Source: Lepisosteus oculatus (taxonomy: Eukaryota > Chordata > Actinopteri > Semionotiformes > Lepisosteidae). Taken from it: a stretch of 64,000 nt of DNA. The notes beneath the pieces are model-generated. The model was not told the DNA's origin, ran no database searches, and was given only the letters and a program-made list of their open reading frames with translations. The position numbers and the translations under genes are program-made. The stretch is from assembly GCF_040954835.1 (NCBI RefSeq), contig NW_027167680.1, positions 186,001 to 250,000 on the forward strand, in the 5' to 3' direction. This document shows positions 20,031-31,185 of the stretch, piece after piece (position 1 is the first letter of the stretch; each line of letters starts with the position of its first letter).

Positions 20031-20838
20031 TATCATGGTAGAAATAAAACGAGCTTGTTACGTGTCAACAGAAACGCTCTTTAGCTCTTTCAGCTTTATG
20101 CAGAGAACAGCGTCTGTCGAGATTACTTTTGTGTCAGCGCGAAACGCCGTGTGCTGTCAGTATGATTTCATATTGCTCATAGCGGCGCCTGGCTTTTGTC
20201 TGTCAAACGTTAGGTTGCGCTTCTTCATGCTGCATCGTCGGCATGAGTGGAGCATTTTAAACGTCTGTACTTACTGCGCCCCATAAGAAATCGTTTGTCC
20301 CCATTCAAGAGATTGTGCGATGTCCTGCAGCGTTCGCAAAGCAAACCTTTGACAGTTTGAAAAGAGGAATTTATTCTGCTTCCTGTGCGTGCAGTAGTTA
20401 CAAAGTTGAACGTCTTTACACGATCTGCTGCAGTTTTCAGTGGGTGGGCTTTGTCAAATGGCTTGGAAAAACGCACTGTGTTTCGGCTCGGGAAACATCA
20501 TGAGCAGTGTCCTGCATGTTTTCTGTGTATAGCTGTCTTTTAACGCATACAGAATTCATTCGAAATCATTGATTTCTCCAATTAACAAGGGTCCCTTTTT
20601 GAACCTGCCAGAAGCATTCTTTCAATGTAACAGATTTACTCCGGGGAAGGGCAGCATGACATTGAGAGTAACTCAAGCTTTCAGCACCTTTATCTGACTG
20701 CATGTATGCAGACACTGCTCAGAATCCCCTGTAAGATTCTCCTTCAATTCCGTTTTGCAGTGCTTTAGCTCTTTCAAAAGGCTTCGCTTTGCTAGTCACA
20801 ATCCAAGGCTCATGACAGCATTTGAAAACATTCGCAAC
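20031..20838. repeat. U4/tRNA-Gly spacer
   Basis: 20190-20590 recurs inverted at 38520-38890 and 44460-44680 and direct at 62640-63030. 20590-20838 is the 3' flank of tRNA-Gly(TCC), shared with 6060-6270 and 52715-52843. No gene seen. Confidence 0.7.
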
Positions 20839-20895
20839 TGCGTTGGCCGGGAATCGAACCTGGGTTAACTGCTTTGAAGGCAGCTATGCGCAACA
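20839..20895 (-). pseudogene. tRNA-Gly(TCC) pseudogene, 5' part lost
   Basis: Minus strand keeps the anticodon arm, T arm (GGTTCGATTCCCGGCC) and 3' acceptor end of tRNA-Gly(TCC). The anticodon loop is altered (CTTCAAA) and the D arm is replaced by unrelated sequence at about 20893. Confidence 0.8.
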
Positions 20896-21300
20896 CTGGC
20901 TCGCTCCAGAATAAATCTCACGTCGAGGGCATATTTTTTACCATTTTACCGTGAGTCGGGCTCAGCTGCACAGAGGAGAGAGCAGAGCAATGAGGTCACG
21001 GGGACAGGGGAGTCACACGCTGGCGGTTTGAATACGCGGAAGATCACTGAGGGATCCACAGTATATGGACCCTCCGTGCGCCATCAGTCCGCACTCCGGA
21101 CTCTGAATCCTGCCATCCGAGTTAAGATCTCGGCGGAACCTGAGGCGCAGTTCCTTCTTAAAACGTAATCTGGTGAGCATTTCTAGAATCGTATTTGTAT
21201 AGATGCAGCCTTTAATGTGTTGCTAGGTTAAAATTGATGACTTCTTGTATTTCAGTAGGCAACTGCCCTCTTGATTTCGGATTTAATTTCTTTATTACAG
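20896..21300. repeat. spacer upstream of the unknown gene
   Basis: Direct copies at 45690-46081 and 57150-57553, inverted at 14170-14600. It ends in a good acceptor (tttctttattacag) at 21300. On the plus strand there is also 'aacgtaatctg|gtgagc' near 21165-21176, which looks like a donor, so an earlier exon may lie around 20990-21170. Confidence 0.55.
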
Positions 21301-22610
21301 GGGCGCTTTTATGAAGACAGAGTCATGTTCAGGTACTTTGCTTGATGGAGGAAGCTCATTTCAGACTCTGTGATCTGCTCACCTGGAAAGGTCTGCTATA
21401 CTACTACAAGAGAGAAGTAGAGTCTGGAAGAAGGGACAATTTTATGATGCTTTGGAAGATAATGTTTTTTTTTTCTTATACTGAAAATGAAAGGTAGTTG
21501 TTTCTATATGGACTCAGTCTTTGGAATTTGTATATTTATATATTTCAGTGAACCCTCAGCCATTCCTTCTGTATTGTAATTCAATTTCTCTTTTAAAATT
21601 CCTTCCCCACTTCTAGGACCTGCAGTTGCTGAACTCCACAATGGCTTCTATTGGAAAGTCTGTGACTGAGACCAAGTAAGTGTTCATTTTTTTATGAAAC
21701 CATTATTTATTTAGGAGCAATGAGCAATTCTTATATAAATGCAATAAAATCATTATGCTCAAACTATGAGAGAGAAAATTAAGGATAATTTAAGAAATCA
21801 GTCTTAGCTTGTTTCTATACACAGATGGTATTATTTATTTTCAAAGGAAACCCGTGCGGATTCCCCTGGTGTGCAAGATGTACCTGAATACTCTTGATCA
21901 GCTTCCTGCTCACTTGAAGAGGGCGTGTATGAAGCACGCCACGGCAGAAAAGATCAGGATGGCCTCTCAACAGGCGAGGGAGGACATGATGAATCACCTG
22001 AAGAACGGGGTCATCGTGGATTACCACAGAATAGAGATCGTGTCTGGTGAGGCAAACAGGATAGTGGTTGTAAGACTGCTAGAGTCCTTGGGCCTTTTTG
22101 TACATGGGAAGCCTGAAGACACATTGGCAAGGTGAGATATTTTTAATCTGTAAGGCTTCTGTAGTTTCTTTTTGAAATCATTGTTACAACATATTATGTA
22201 AAAGCATGTTGAAAAGAATCTACCTGCATTCCAGCGGCCCTGAGCAAGAGGCCGCTGTCCAGGAGGAAGAGATGCCAGAGGCTGCTCTAGAAACTGAAAC
22301 AGAAGCGGATAAGGAAGGGGAAGATGTGAGCTCTGAAGAACTCTATCAGCAGTAAGACTTTTTTTATTTTTCAGATGTATCTATTTTTTACTAAAATTCT
22401 AATTTGTCTTATAGGTATAAAATGTTTAAACCGGTGTTTTATATCCTTACAGGCCCTGAGTAGTTAAAAAGTATCAGCAGGCCGGAAGAGAGTGGCCCAA
22501 GCTGGACTCTATAGAAAGCACTCCCTGGATGCTCCTCTCCTGATTGGATTCAAACAGTACCTTACCAAGGATCTGGGAGTGGCAAATTATTCTCAGGAGG
22601 TATTTATTTT
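21301..22610 (+). pseudogene. multi-exon gene of unknown family, broken
   Basis: Five exon-like blocks bounded by AG and GT: 21301-21459, 21617-21675, 21847-22131, 22235-22351 and about 22453-22600. Reading from ATG at 21344 they give MEEAHF..LCDLLTWKG, then DLQLLNSTMASIGK, a basic block with IPLVCKMYLNTLDQLPAHLK, an acidic Glu-rich exon, and a last block containing KKYQQAGREWPKLDS and GFKQYLTKDLG in a shifted frame. Exons 2 to 4 join in phase. The donor after exon 1 is changed here but intact at 57712. The last exon carries an early stop. I do not recognise the family. It could be a host gene or a domesticated or mobile-element gene, and it is duplicated with the RNA genes. Confidence 0.6.
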
Positions 22611-22749
22611 TTAAAGGCCTTTAAAATTAAGCAATGGTATCTTCATTGTAAATGTTTTTATTTCTTAGCTTAAAATTCACCCATGTGAAATGATGTCAGC
22701 CATAAACATCATGACTTTTGTCTGTCAAAATATATTATATAATATATTT

Positions 22750-24800
22750 CCTACCTGAATCTATTCTACTTAAATTATTACATTATACACAATTTGAGTT
22801 CATTTTAAAAAGTAAAAGGTAATGAAAGGAATGCATTTTCATAAGAAAGATAATACCGATATGCATGTGATAATCTTCCTTATATCATGTAGTGCATCAT
22901 TTGGACACTTTGTGGGCTTCAAATACAAAGAAAATCATGTTCTATGGTACAAGATAAATACAAAACTTAAGCTTCTTTATAAAGCATAAGCAATCATTTA
23001 TTACATCGCTTCTTGAATTAAATCTTTTGACAAGAGGTAAGACTTCTGTTACATTTAAACCCATGTTTAGCTGTGTTTTTTAGATTTAACTGAACCAATT
23101 TCTGTGTGTGATAATGTCCTTGAATTCTGACAACATCACACTAAATTACATGATATAAAACAGCTAATGTTTCTAGAGATAAAGTTTCTGAGATGCTTCT
23201 AATTACTTTTTATTACCAGGGACAGTTTAATTCACCTTGTACAGTACTGTAAGACCAAGATACTTTTTTTAAAAGTTATTTAACATTTTATAGAACTTTG
23301 TCTACTATGGCAACATGATGTGCTTGGTGAAACTTGGAAAAATACTGCTTGGCCACTTATCTTAAGATAAAGATAGGATAAAGGTTTATCTTTTGCACCT
23401 ACCTGACCCCCAGGGAAGGCCAATGCTTTCTAAGTTGATAGTTCCCTACTTTACTGTACTTTAATTTCAAAGGTAATGTATATTGACCCAAATCAGTTTT
23501 GGAATCCAATCTACTGACGAGATGGAGCACATCCTTTTTTCAGGATTTTAGCATCATACGTTTGGTATATTTAGTCCCTAATGCTGAAAGAAATGATCAT
23601 AGAACATTTGGACACTTTGTGGGCTTGAAATACAAAGCAAATCATGTTCTATGGTACAAGATAAATACAAAACTTAAGCTTTTATTTTAATTAGATTTGT
23701 TTATAAAGCATAAGCAATCATTTATTACATTAATATATGTGAAAATAACATTTTAGCATCATACGTTTAGTATATTTAGTCCCTAATGCTGAAAGAAATG
23801 ATCATAGAACATGACATCTAACCTTACCTGCGGTGTTTTTAATCCCTATTGCTCAATGCACGGTGAAAGCATTCCATACATGTGTCTGACAATGAGGAAT
23901 GGGCCCCTGAGACAGTCATTTGCCTGTTTCACAAATGATCGTATTTTACTAGAGATTCTGTTTGGGATTCAGATGTGCATTCGGACAGCAATCCCTTTCA
24001 AGGATTGATACGTTCTGGATGAGGTCAAAGGTGCTGGAACACTGTATTTAGGATGTGTTTGCAGAGACTGTGTGTCTCCTGCTTCAACGCAGTGATAAAC
24101 AGATGTGCTCCTTTAATTTATTGGTACATGCCCAGGGCAGTAAGCAGTCTGAGGATTTATTTCCAGATGGCATAGAGCAGTGAAGCAGTGAAGTAGTGCA
24201 AAACACTGATCATTATATTATTAGAATCTATTCTACTTAAATTATTACATTATACTCAATTTGAGTTCATTTTAAAAAGTAAAAGGTAATGAAAGGAATG
24301 CATTTTCATAAGAAAGATAATACCGATATGCATGTGATAATCTTCCTTATATCATGTAGTGCGTCATTTGGACGCTTTGTGGGCTTGAAATACAAAGAAA
24401 ATCATGTTCTATGGTACAAGATAAATACAAAACTTAAGCTTTTATTATAATTAGATTTGTTTATAAAGCATAAGCAATCATTTATTACATTAATATATGT
24501 GAAAATAACATTTTAACATCATATGTTTAGTATATTTAGTCCCTAATGCCGAAAGAAATGATCATTTGTTTAACATGCACGGGTCTGTCTCAAAGGATGC
24601 AATACTCCTGAAGGGTCTCAAACCCTACATTTCGGATGCCTAGCTGTATCCCTCACATGTGGCACCTCAGAATGACTTCTAACCTTACCTGTGGTGTATT
24701 CAGTCCCTATTGCTCAATGCATGGTGTACATACTGCATACATGTGTCTTGAGAATGAGGAATGGGCCCCTGAGACAGTCATTTGCCTGTTTCACAAACAG
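22750..24800. repeat. R1 repeat copies
   Basis: 22752-23010 matches 975-1230. About 23240-24230 is a direct copy of 1-975, followed by 24230-24560 and a divergent end that joins the tRNA-Ile region at about 24800. No gene seen. Confidence 0.75.
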
Positions 24801-24817
24801 GGACCTGGACCTAGACC

Positions 24818-24891
24818 TGGCCCGTACAGGGCTCAAACCCGCGACCTTGGCATTATTAGCACCACGCTCTAACCAACTGAGCTAACCGGCC
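24818..24891 (-). tRNA. trnI-AAT: tRNA-Ile(AAT)
   Basis: 74 nt, acceptor GGCCGGT with ACGGGCC-type partner partly changed to GTACGGGCC, A box TTAGCTCAGTTGGTTAGAGC, anticodon AAT. The T loop reads GTTTGAGC instead of GTTCGA, which weakens the B box. Confidence 0.85.
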
Positions 24892-25059
24892 TCACGACAG
24901 TGCTCCTCTCTGTGCTGCAAAAAATCAAACTCAGGGAATTTCTTTTGTCCTCCTTTGAATAGAAAGCCGTGTAATTCAGTGTACGGGCTTTCTCGTGCAG
25001 TTTCATGGTTCTTGTAACCCAAATCCTACACTGGCCTGAAGTGCCCCCCCATTTCACAG

Positions 25060-25430
25060 CATTTTTCAGCTGATTTAAAATGTACCTAAAGGAGAAGCAT
25101 TATTGAAGACCATCAATTACCAAGAGCTTTTGTCAAAGGTTTTGGTGGTCATTTTGAATGACCACAGAGCGCTGTGACCTCGGTTTTACATCTCATCCAA
25201 AAGACAGCGCCCTTTTACAACACAGCATCTCCGTCACTATACTGGGGCATTGGGACCCGCACAGACCTCAGGGTGAGCGCCCCCCCGCCGGCACCATTAA
25301 CACCGCTTCCAGCTGGAAGCTTTGTTTTTCCCTGTAGCTCATCCTTATCCAGGTACTGACCTGGCTCACACCTGCTTAGCTTCAGTGGGTTTTTAGTTGC
25401 AAGTTGCAAGGGGATGCAAGTGATGGAGCC
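25060..25430 (-). mobile_element. 5S-derived SINE
   Basis: Inverted copy of the SINE at 7207-7590, lying in the same place between tRNA-Ile and tRNA-Gly, so the insertion predates the duplication. The 5S-like head is at about 25345-25390 ('ggtactgacctggctcac', 'gcttagcttcagtgggt'). Confidence 0.75.
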
Positions 25431-25449
25431 GCTCGCTGCAAAAGCCACC

Positions 25450-25520
25450 GCATTGGCCGGGAATTGAACCCGAGCCTCCTGCGTGGCAGGCGAGAATTCT
25501 ACCACTGAACCACCAATGCT
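25450..25520 (-). tRNA. trnG-GCC: tRNA-Gly(GCC)
   Basis: 71 nt, acceptor GCATTGG/CCAATGC fully paired, A box TGGTTCAGTGGTAGAATTC, anticodon loop CTGCCAC (GCC), T arm CGGGTTCAATTCCCG. Discriminator G instead of the usual A. Likely functional. Confidence 0.92.
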
Positions 25521-25732
25521 CAGTGCCTGGGCCTTCAAAAAAGACGCTTTTTTGGTGCTCTGTGCAAAACGCGTCGACATCTGCTTCCAGCTGCAAAATG
25601 CCATTTGCGGACGCTGAAGAACTTATTTCCAAGGCAGCAGGTACAAGCGATTGGGCGTTTTAAAACCACCAGGAACAGCAAAGAGGCGCGCTTCTTTGCT
25701 TGTGCCGAAACACACCGACTGAAGGCGGACAA

Positions 25733-25814
25733 CGTAGTCGACAGGATTGGAACCTGTGCGGGGAGACCCCAATGGATTTCTAGTCCATTGCCTTAACCAC
25801 TCAGCCACGACTAC
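25733..25814 (-). tRNA. trnS-AGA: tRNA-Ser(AGA)
   Basis: 82 nt, acceptor GTAGTCG/CGACTAC paired, A box TGGCCGAGTGGTTAAGG, anticodon loop CTAGAAA (AGA), long variable arm, T arm CAGGTTCCAATCCTG (one change in the B box). Likely functional. Confidence 0.92.
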
Positions 25815-26263
25815 AGCAAGCCCCACCGCCGCTGCGTTCTTGCTACAATCTTACCTGGATCGCGAGGCGCCGGCGGAAGCCTATTTCAAAGTCGTTCTCC
25901 GTTTCAAAAAAACATTTCCAAAATACAAGCCTTGCAGACAGACACGCCTCAGAGGACTTAAGGGTGGCTTCATGTCGGAATGATAAAGTCTCCCCGTCCG
26001 GACATGAAAATGCCACTTTGTTACACACAAAAAAAGAATCAACAACAGAGAAATGCCCACAAGCATTTGAAAAGCCGCACCACGTCGCACTTGAAATAGC
26101 TCTTACATTAGTGGTAGACACAGGAATCGTCTTTTTATTTACGCTCTTACCAACGCGATGGAAAGCAAAACAAAGCAAAGCAGAGCAAAACAAAACGAAC
26201 AAACGAAAACCCTCACGTCCCGCACTTGCATATAACGCTGTTACGTGCCCAAGCGGTATTGTA
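25815..26263. repeat. spacer into which the 12-kb transposon inserted
   Basis: 26050-26263 matches 50915-51112 and, inverted, 53520-53730 and 63235-63340. The other half of this spacer resumes at 38282, after the transposon. Confidence 0.8.
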
Positions 26264-26271
26264 CGTCATCC
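26264..26271. repeat. left target-site duplication of the 12-kb transposon
   Basis: CGTCATCC, matching CGTCAACC at 38274-38281 in 7 of 8 positions. The unoccupied paralogue at about 51110 reads CGTCATCC once. Confidence 0.85.
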
Positions 26272-27040
26272 ACCGGGGTAAAGTTAGCTCGAAGTTCGAA
26301 AACGATTTTGGCACGCCTGTAGCGCTTTCACGAAACCTCTTAGAGTTGCGAGAATGCTTGTTTTGTGTATAAAATACATTGTGGATGCTTTCTCAGCCTT
26401 TACTTTTTCGATTTTATGACATTTTTTTGACCATGCACGAATATTCTTTTGACCATATCTTCGCAATGGAAGCACAGAACGCCGTCAAACCAAATGCATT
26501 TTAAAGACCACGACTTGTGGATATTTCCACAGCCTTTACATCAAACTATCAGTGAGCTAATTATCTTTTTTTAAACCTCCGGTTTTTCATCGATGCGTAA
26601 TTACGCACGAACTGGAACCCGGGGGACCGCTGTGTGCACACGTTCACAACGCGAGAAATACTGTTCAATACGGCTTCATGCGAAAAACCCGTATATGACC
26701 ATAGGAAGCAGAACAGCGCAGTCTCCCATTACCCAGACTGTAAGCACGGGAATAAAGCTTTGTTTGATTTCTGAAACCCTTCCTTTACGCCCTGTTTTCA
26801 TTCAGGTAAGGGTCAACTATATTCACAATACTACTGACAGCAGGAAGATTAAAATATTCTTTTCTCAGCAGCTTATTAAAAACAGCTCCCATGATGTTCA
26901 AACTGATTTTTTACACAGAACACTGACACAGCTTTGCATTCTGAATCTCTTTTTCTCATGCTTTTATTTAATATGGCACAATGCACTGGGATAGGGGTAT
27001 TCTGTTCACAAACCAATAGCATTTAAACCACAGCACCCAC
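26272..27040. repeat. left terminal inverted repeat, unique part
   Basis: Near-identical to the complement of 37505-38273. Contains the outer tip, an AT-rich stretch and 'tgcgtaattacgca' (26595-26608), a short palindrome kept in the other arm. A 133-codon open frame here is matched by a 119-codon one in the other arm, but the few differences mostly change amino acids, so I do not treat it as coding. Confidence 0.9.
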
Positions 27041-28800
27041 AATGCTGCAGGTAAGTGTTTTGCACACTAAGCAGGTCATCTGACTATTCCCAGCTTTGTT
27101 TTGGGTTATGGAACCTTTATTTTTTTATGATTTTCTGAAGATTACACTACAGGTAATACACTGGGACGGGTGGGTCGTCTTCATGGCTCAATAGCATTTC
27201 AAATACAGCACCCACTCTGCTGAAACCAAGTGTTTTACACACCAGACAGGCCCCCGAACCTCATACAACCTTACTGTAGCTGTGGCCCCTTTCTTTAATT
27301 TTTTATGATTTTCTGAAGATTACACTACAGGTAATACACTGGGACGGGTGGGTCGTCTTCATGGCTCAATAGCATTTCAAATACAGCACCCACTCTGCTG
27401 AAACCAAGTGTTTTACACACCAGACAGGCCCCCGAACCTCATACAACCTTACTGTAGCTGTGGCCCCTTTCTTTAATTTTTTATGATTTTCTGAAGATTA
27501 CACTACAGGTAATACACTGGGACGGGTGGGTCGTCTTCATGGCTCAATAGCATTTCAAATACAGCACCCACTCTGCTGAAACCAAGTGTTTTACACACCA
27601 GACAGGCCCCCGAACCTCATACAACCTTACTGTAGCTGTGGCCCCTTTCTTTAATTTTTTATGATTTTCTGAAGATTACACTACAGGTAATACACTGGGA
27701 CGGGTGGGTCGTCTTCATGGCTCAATAGCATTTCAAATACAGCACCCACTCTGCTGAAACCAAGTGTTTTACACACCAGACAGGCCCCCGAACCTCATAC
27801 AACCTTACTGTAGCTGTGGCCCCTTTCTTTAATTTTTTATGATTTTCTGAAGATTACACTACAGGTAATACACTGGGACGGGTGGGTCGTCTTCATGGCT
27901 CAATAGCATTTCAAATACAGCACCCACTCTGCTGAAACCAAGTGTTTTACACACCAGACAGGCCCCCGAACCTCATACAACCTTACTGTAGCTGTGGCCC
28001 CTTTCTTTAATTTTTTATGATTTTCTGAAGATTACACTACAGGTAATACACTGGGACGGGTGGGTCGTCTTCATGGCTCAATAGCATTTCAAATACAGCA
28101 CCCACTCTGCTGAAACCAAGTGTTTTACACACCAGACAGGCCCCCGAACCTCATACAACCTTACTGTAGCTGTGGCCCCTTTCTTTAATTTTTTATGATT
28201 TTCTGAAGATTACACTACAGGTAATACACTGGGACGGGTGGGTCGTCTTCATGGCTCAATAGCATTTCAAATACAGCACCCACTCTGCTGAAACCAAGTG
28301 TTTTACACACCAGACAGGCCCCCGAACCTCATACAACCTTACTGTAGCTGTGGCCCCTTTCTTTAATTTTTTATGATTTTCTGAAGATTACACTACAGGT
28401 AATACACTGGGACGGGTGGGTCGTCTTCATGGCTCAATAGCATTTCAAATACAGCACCCACTCTGCTGAAACCAAGTGTTTTACACACCAGACAGGCCCC
28501 CGAACCTCATACAACCTTACTGTAGCTGTGGCCCCTTTCTTTAATTTTTTATGATTTTCTGAAGATTACACTACAGGTAATACACTGGGACGGGTGGGTC
28601 GTCTTCATGGCTCAATAGCATTTCAAATACAGCACCCACTCTGCTGAAACCAAGTGTTTTACACACCAGACAGGCCCCCAAACCTCATACAACCTTACTG
28701 TGGCTGTGGCTCCTTTCTTTATTTTGTAATGAGTTTCTGAAGATAACACTACAGGTAATACACTGGGATAGGGGGGTGCTATTCATGAGTCAAAAGCTTC
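27041..28800. repeat. left subterminal array of 178-bp repeats
   Basis: The landmark 'gggacgggtgggtcg' falls at 27163, 27341, 27519 and so on every 178 bp to 28587, then a diverged unit at about 28764. The central units look almost identical (type A: 'atgattttctgaagattac'). The innermost unit is type B ('atgagtttctgaagataac'). The outermost unit near 27041-27118 is degenerate. Confidence 0.97.
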
Positions 28801-30322
28801 ATCACAACATCTGAAAATTTTAGATTTTACATTCTTTTTATTTCCCATGTTTCGTTTAGTTTTTTCCTAATTTCACATTTTAAATAAGCTATATCTGTAA
28901 TCACAATGAAGGTGTGGTATGCAGTCTTGATGATGTGACTGTGTAACCATCAGGCACGAAGGAGAGAAAAACAAAAAACTCCAAAGGAGAAAAAAAATCT
29001 CTGGGGGTCCAAGGCCTGATGGTTGACCTCCCCTCCAGGTCCTGGTTGTGTATGACAAGTAGTTACTTGAAACAGTTCACATGCACAACCATGCAGATTG
29101 ACACGGTAAATTCTATTTCATATATTATGTGAGACTAGATGTTAATGTTGAGTGTGTCCCATCCACTGGGTTGAGCAGTACAGGATCTTGAGTTTTGTAG
29201 GCTGGGTTCCTTGCTTCAGAAATCCAGGAGGATCCCTTGTCATGGGGGACGGAGCTCAATATCAACCAAAGGCACCGAAGAGAGAACAGTGGCAGGCATG
29301 GTGTGGAGAAAAAAAAAGGGTTAGACACAGAAAAAACAATTGCAACGTGGTTGTCTACTTACCCACTTGATATCTATGTTTCTGCACCTCCTAAAGAATT
29401 AGATCACTTGGGATAAAGAAGACTACAGAGACGATGTAGAAGACTACAGCATTGTTAAATATGCTTGTAGGTATGGGGCATCCTTAAAAAGGTCTGACAT
29501 ATATTTCCACAATTTAGGGGCTGTGTGCCTAGATGCTCTGCTACGTGCTTGCTATGGTTAACATAATCTGTTCATTGATCTAGACAGCATCCTACAACTA
29601 CCTTAACCTTACTGTAAGAAAAGTATCACTTTGGTGTCTAGGCTGTTCTTTTTCATGAGTCTCCACTCCTGGAGATGTACATGGTACGATATTGAAAGCC
29701 AGTGGGGTTCGGACTTCGATGATGCAATTGTGTTTTATTGTTCCGGTTAGAATCCTTTTAGCACTGTGCCCTGTCTGAAGGTAGATAGAGTACTGTTTTG
29801 GAAACCTAATAAAAAGGAATCACCCTAGATACACTTCTATTTGATAGAAGCCATTTTTCTTTGATCTTTCTCACAACGGAGTGGAATTTCTTGATTAATC
29901 TATCTTACTAGGATGGATACAATTTTATCTGGAAATCTTTCACATAAATCATGTCATGGTGACATACTGTCGTTTTACATTTCTTTGCACTACTACAGTG
30001 ATGTTAACAGTGTGTAGTGATCATATTTAAAAGGGACTGTGTTGTGTCATGATTAACTTTTTTACTGTTTTCATACAGACTTTGTTTGGTTTCTGGCAAT
30101 AGATAACAAATGGTTTCTAGTGATTTTGTGTTCTAGTGTTTTTCATTATTGTTTGGCAAAGTGTACGAAAGTTTACTCTTACCCAAGATAAAATTTTTGG
30201 GGGGATATTGAAACTTGTACTTACGTGTCTTTTGGAGGTGAATTCTGCTGAGAACACGTTGACAGTCTTCTTGAGTTTCCAGCATGTCTTTTATGTAATG
30301 CTCGGGAGTAGGGGGTGGATGC
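28801..30322. other. transposon core, non-coding left part
   Basis: No convincing exon. An inserted-looking A-rich piece at about 28900-29060 ('ctctgggggtccaaggcc' inside) may be a small repeat. 30231-30339 has an open, splice-bounded stretch on the minus strand (ALLMSEHPPPTPEHYIKD) whose frame does not match the upstream exon. Confidence 0.4.
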
Positions 30323-31185
30323 TCACTCATCAACAGTGCCTGAAATATAAAACCGTAAGAAGGGTTACGAACTGCAAAGGATCCAAGGAGTATAAATGGG
30401 TCACAAATCAAGATCTAGGTATTTGCACAATTTGCCAGATCTCTCTTAATCAAACTCCTTTTTTCTTACTTTGTGTTTTTACAGCAAGACGTTATATTGT
30501 TTCTGTGCTAAATGGCAAGCTCTTTTAGGTGTTCATGGTTGTGTCTTTGTTTCTATACTATTTTAAAGAAACCTAGTAAGTGATTTGATGCATCCATGTC
30601 TAATCATTAATCTGACACAGTAATTCTATCTTTGAGATGCCTGTGTCATGTAATAAATTGCACAGATTATCAGTAATCTTTTATGTGTGCCTTCTTTGGT
30701 GTGTTTTTTGAAAAGTTATCTCTCATTTATAGAACCATTAATGCCAGAAGACAAGCCTGCAATCCAAACTTCTTAACAATAACAAACAATTATAACGTCC
30801 ACTGAAATATGTCATCCTACTGTATGTTTCTGCTGAATCTAAAACTACATGTCCTGCTTAAAAAACCCTTTCATAGTGATAGTTTGCATGCAGAGCATAC
30901 TCACCAAACTGGGGTTGGCAAAATGTACATATCCATGTTACTTCATTCTTTGCGCTTTCATACTCTTCTTTTGAGATGCACAATTCATGGAACCAGTTTT
31001 CACAACTGTCACACTGAATCTACACGGACAGTAAACCTTATATCAGTTCAGCTATCACCTTTCACTGGCATGTTTTGTTATTATGTGCTTACATTACACA
31101 TACAGATAGAGATGATGTTCACTTACCCAGTTTGTCTGCCGCACTGGTGTTTCTCCACACATCAGGCACATGTCCTGGAGAGGAG
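30323..31185 (-). CDS. exons coding a C-terminal PHD finger
   Basis: Two exons (31127-31185 and 30905-31013) join in phase 0 to give C-x2-C (CLMCGE), C-x2-C (CDSC), WFHELC and W-x-C-x2-C (WICTFC), a complete C4HC3 pattern. The next exon ends the protein after five codons. PHD fingers commonly read histone H3 tails, so targeting to chromatin is a reasonable guess. Confidence 0.8.

Noticed and set aside
26593-26994. 133-codon open frame in the left arm of the 12-kb transposon, with a 119-codon twin at 37552-37911
   Set aside because: The twins exist because the arms are inverted repeats. The few differences between them mostly change amino acids, and no domain is visible.
27041-28800. Regular repeats that could suggest a CRISPR array
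   Set aside because: The units are 178 bp, contiguous and without unique spacers, inside a eukaryotic transposon arm. This is a tandem satellite.
30231-30339. Minus-strand open stretch ALLMSEHPPPTPEHYIKD as a tenth exon
   Set aside because: It has good splice borders, but the phase after the PHD exon puts it out of frame and gives a stop after five codons. I use only that short tail as the C-terminus; an alternative transcript cannot be excluded.
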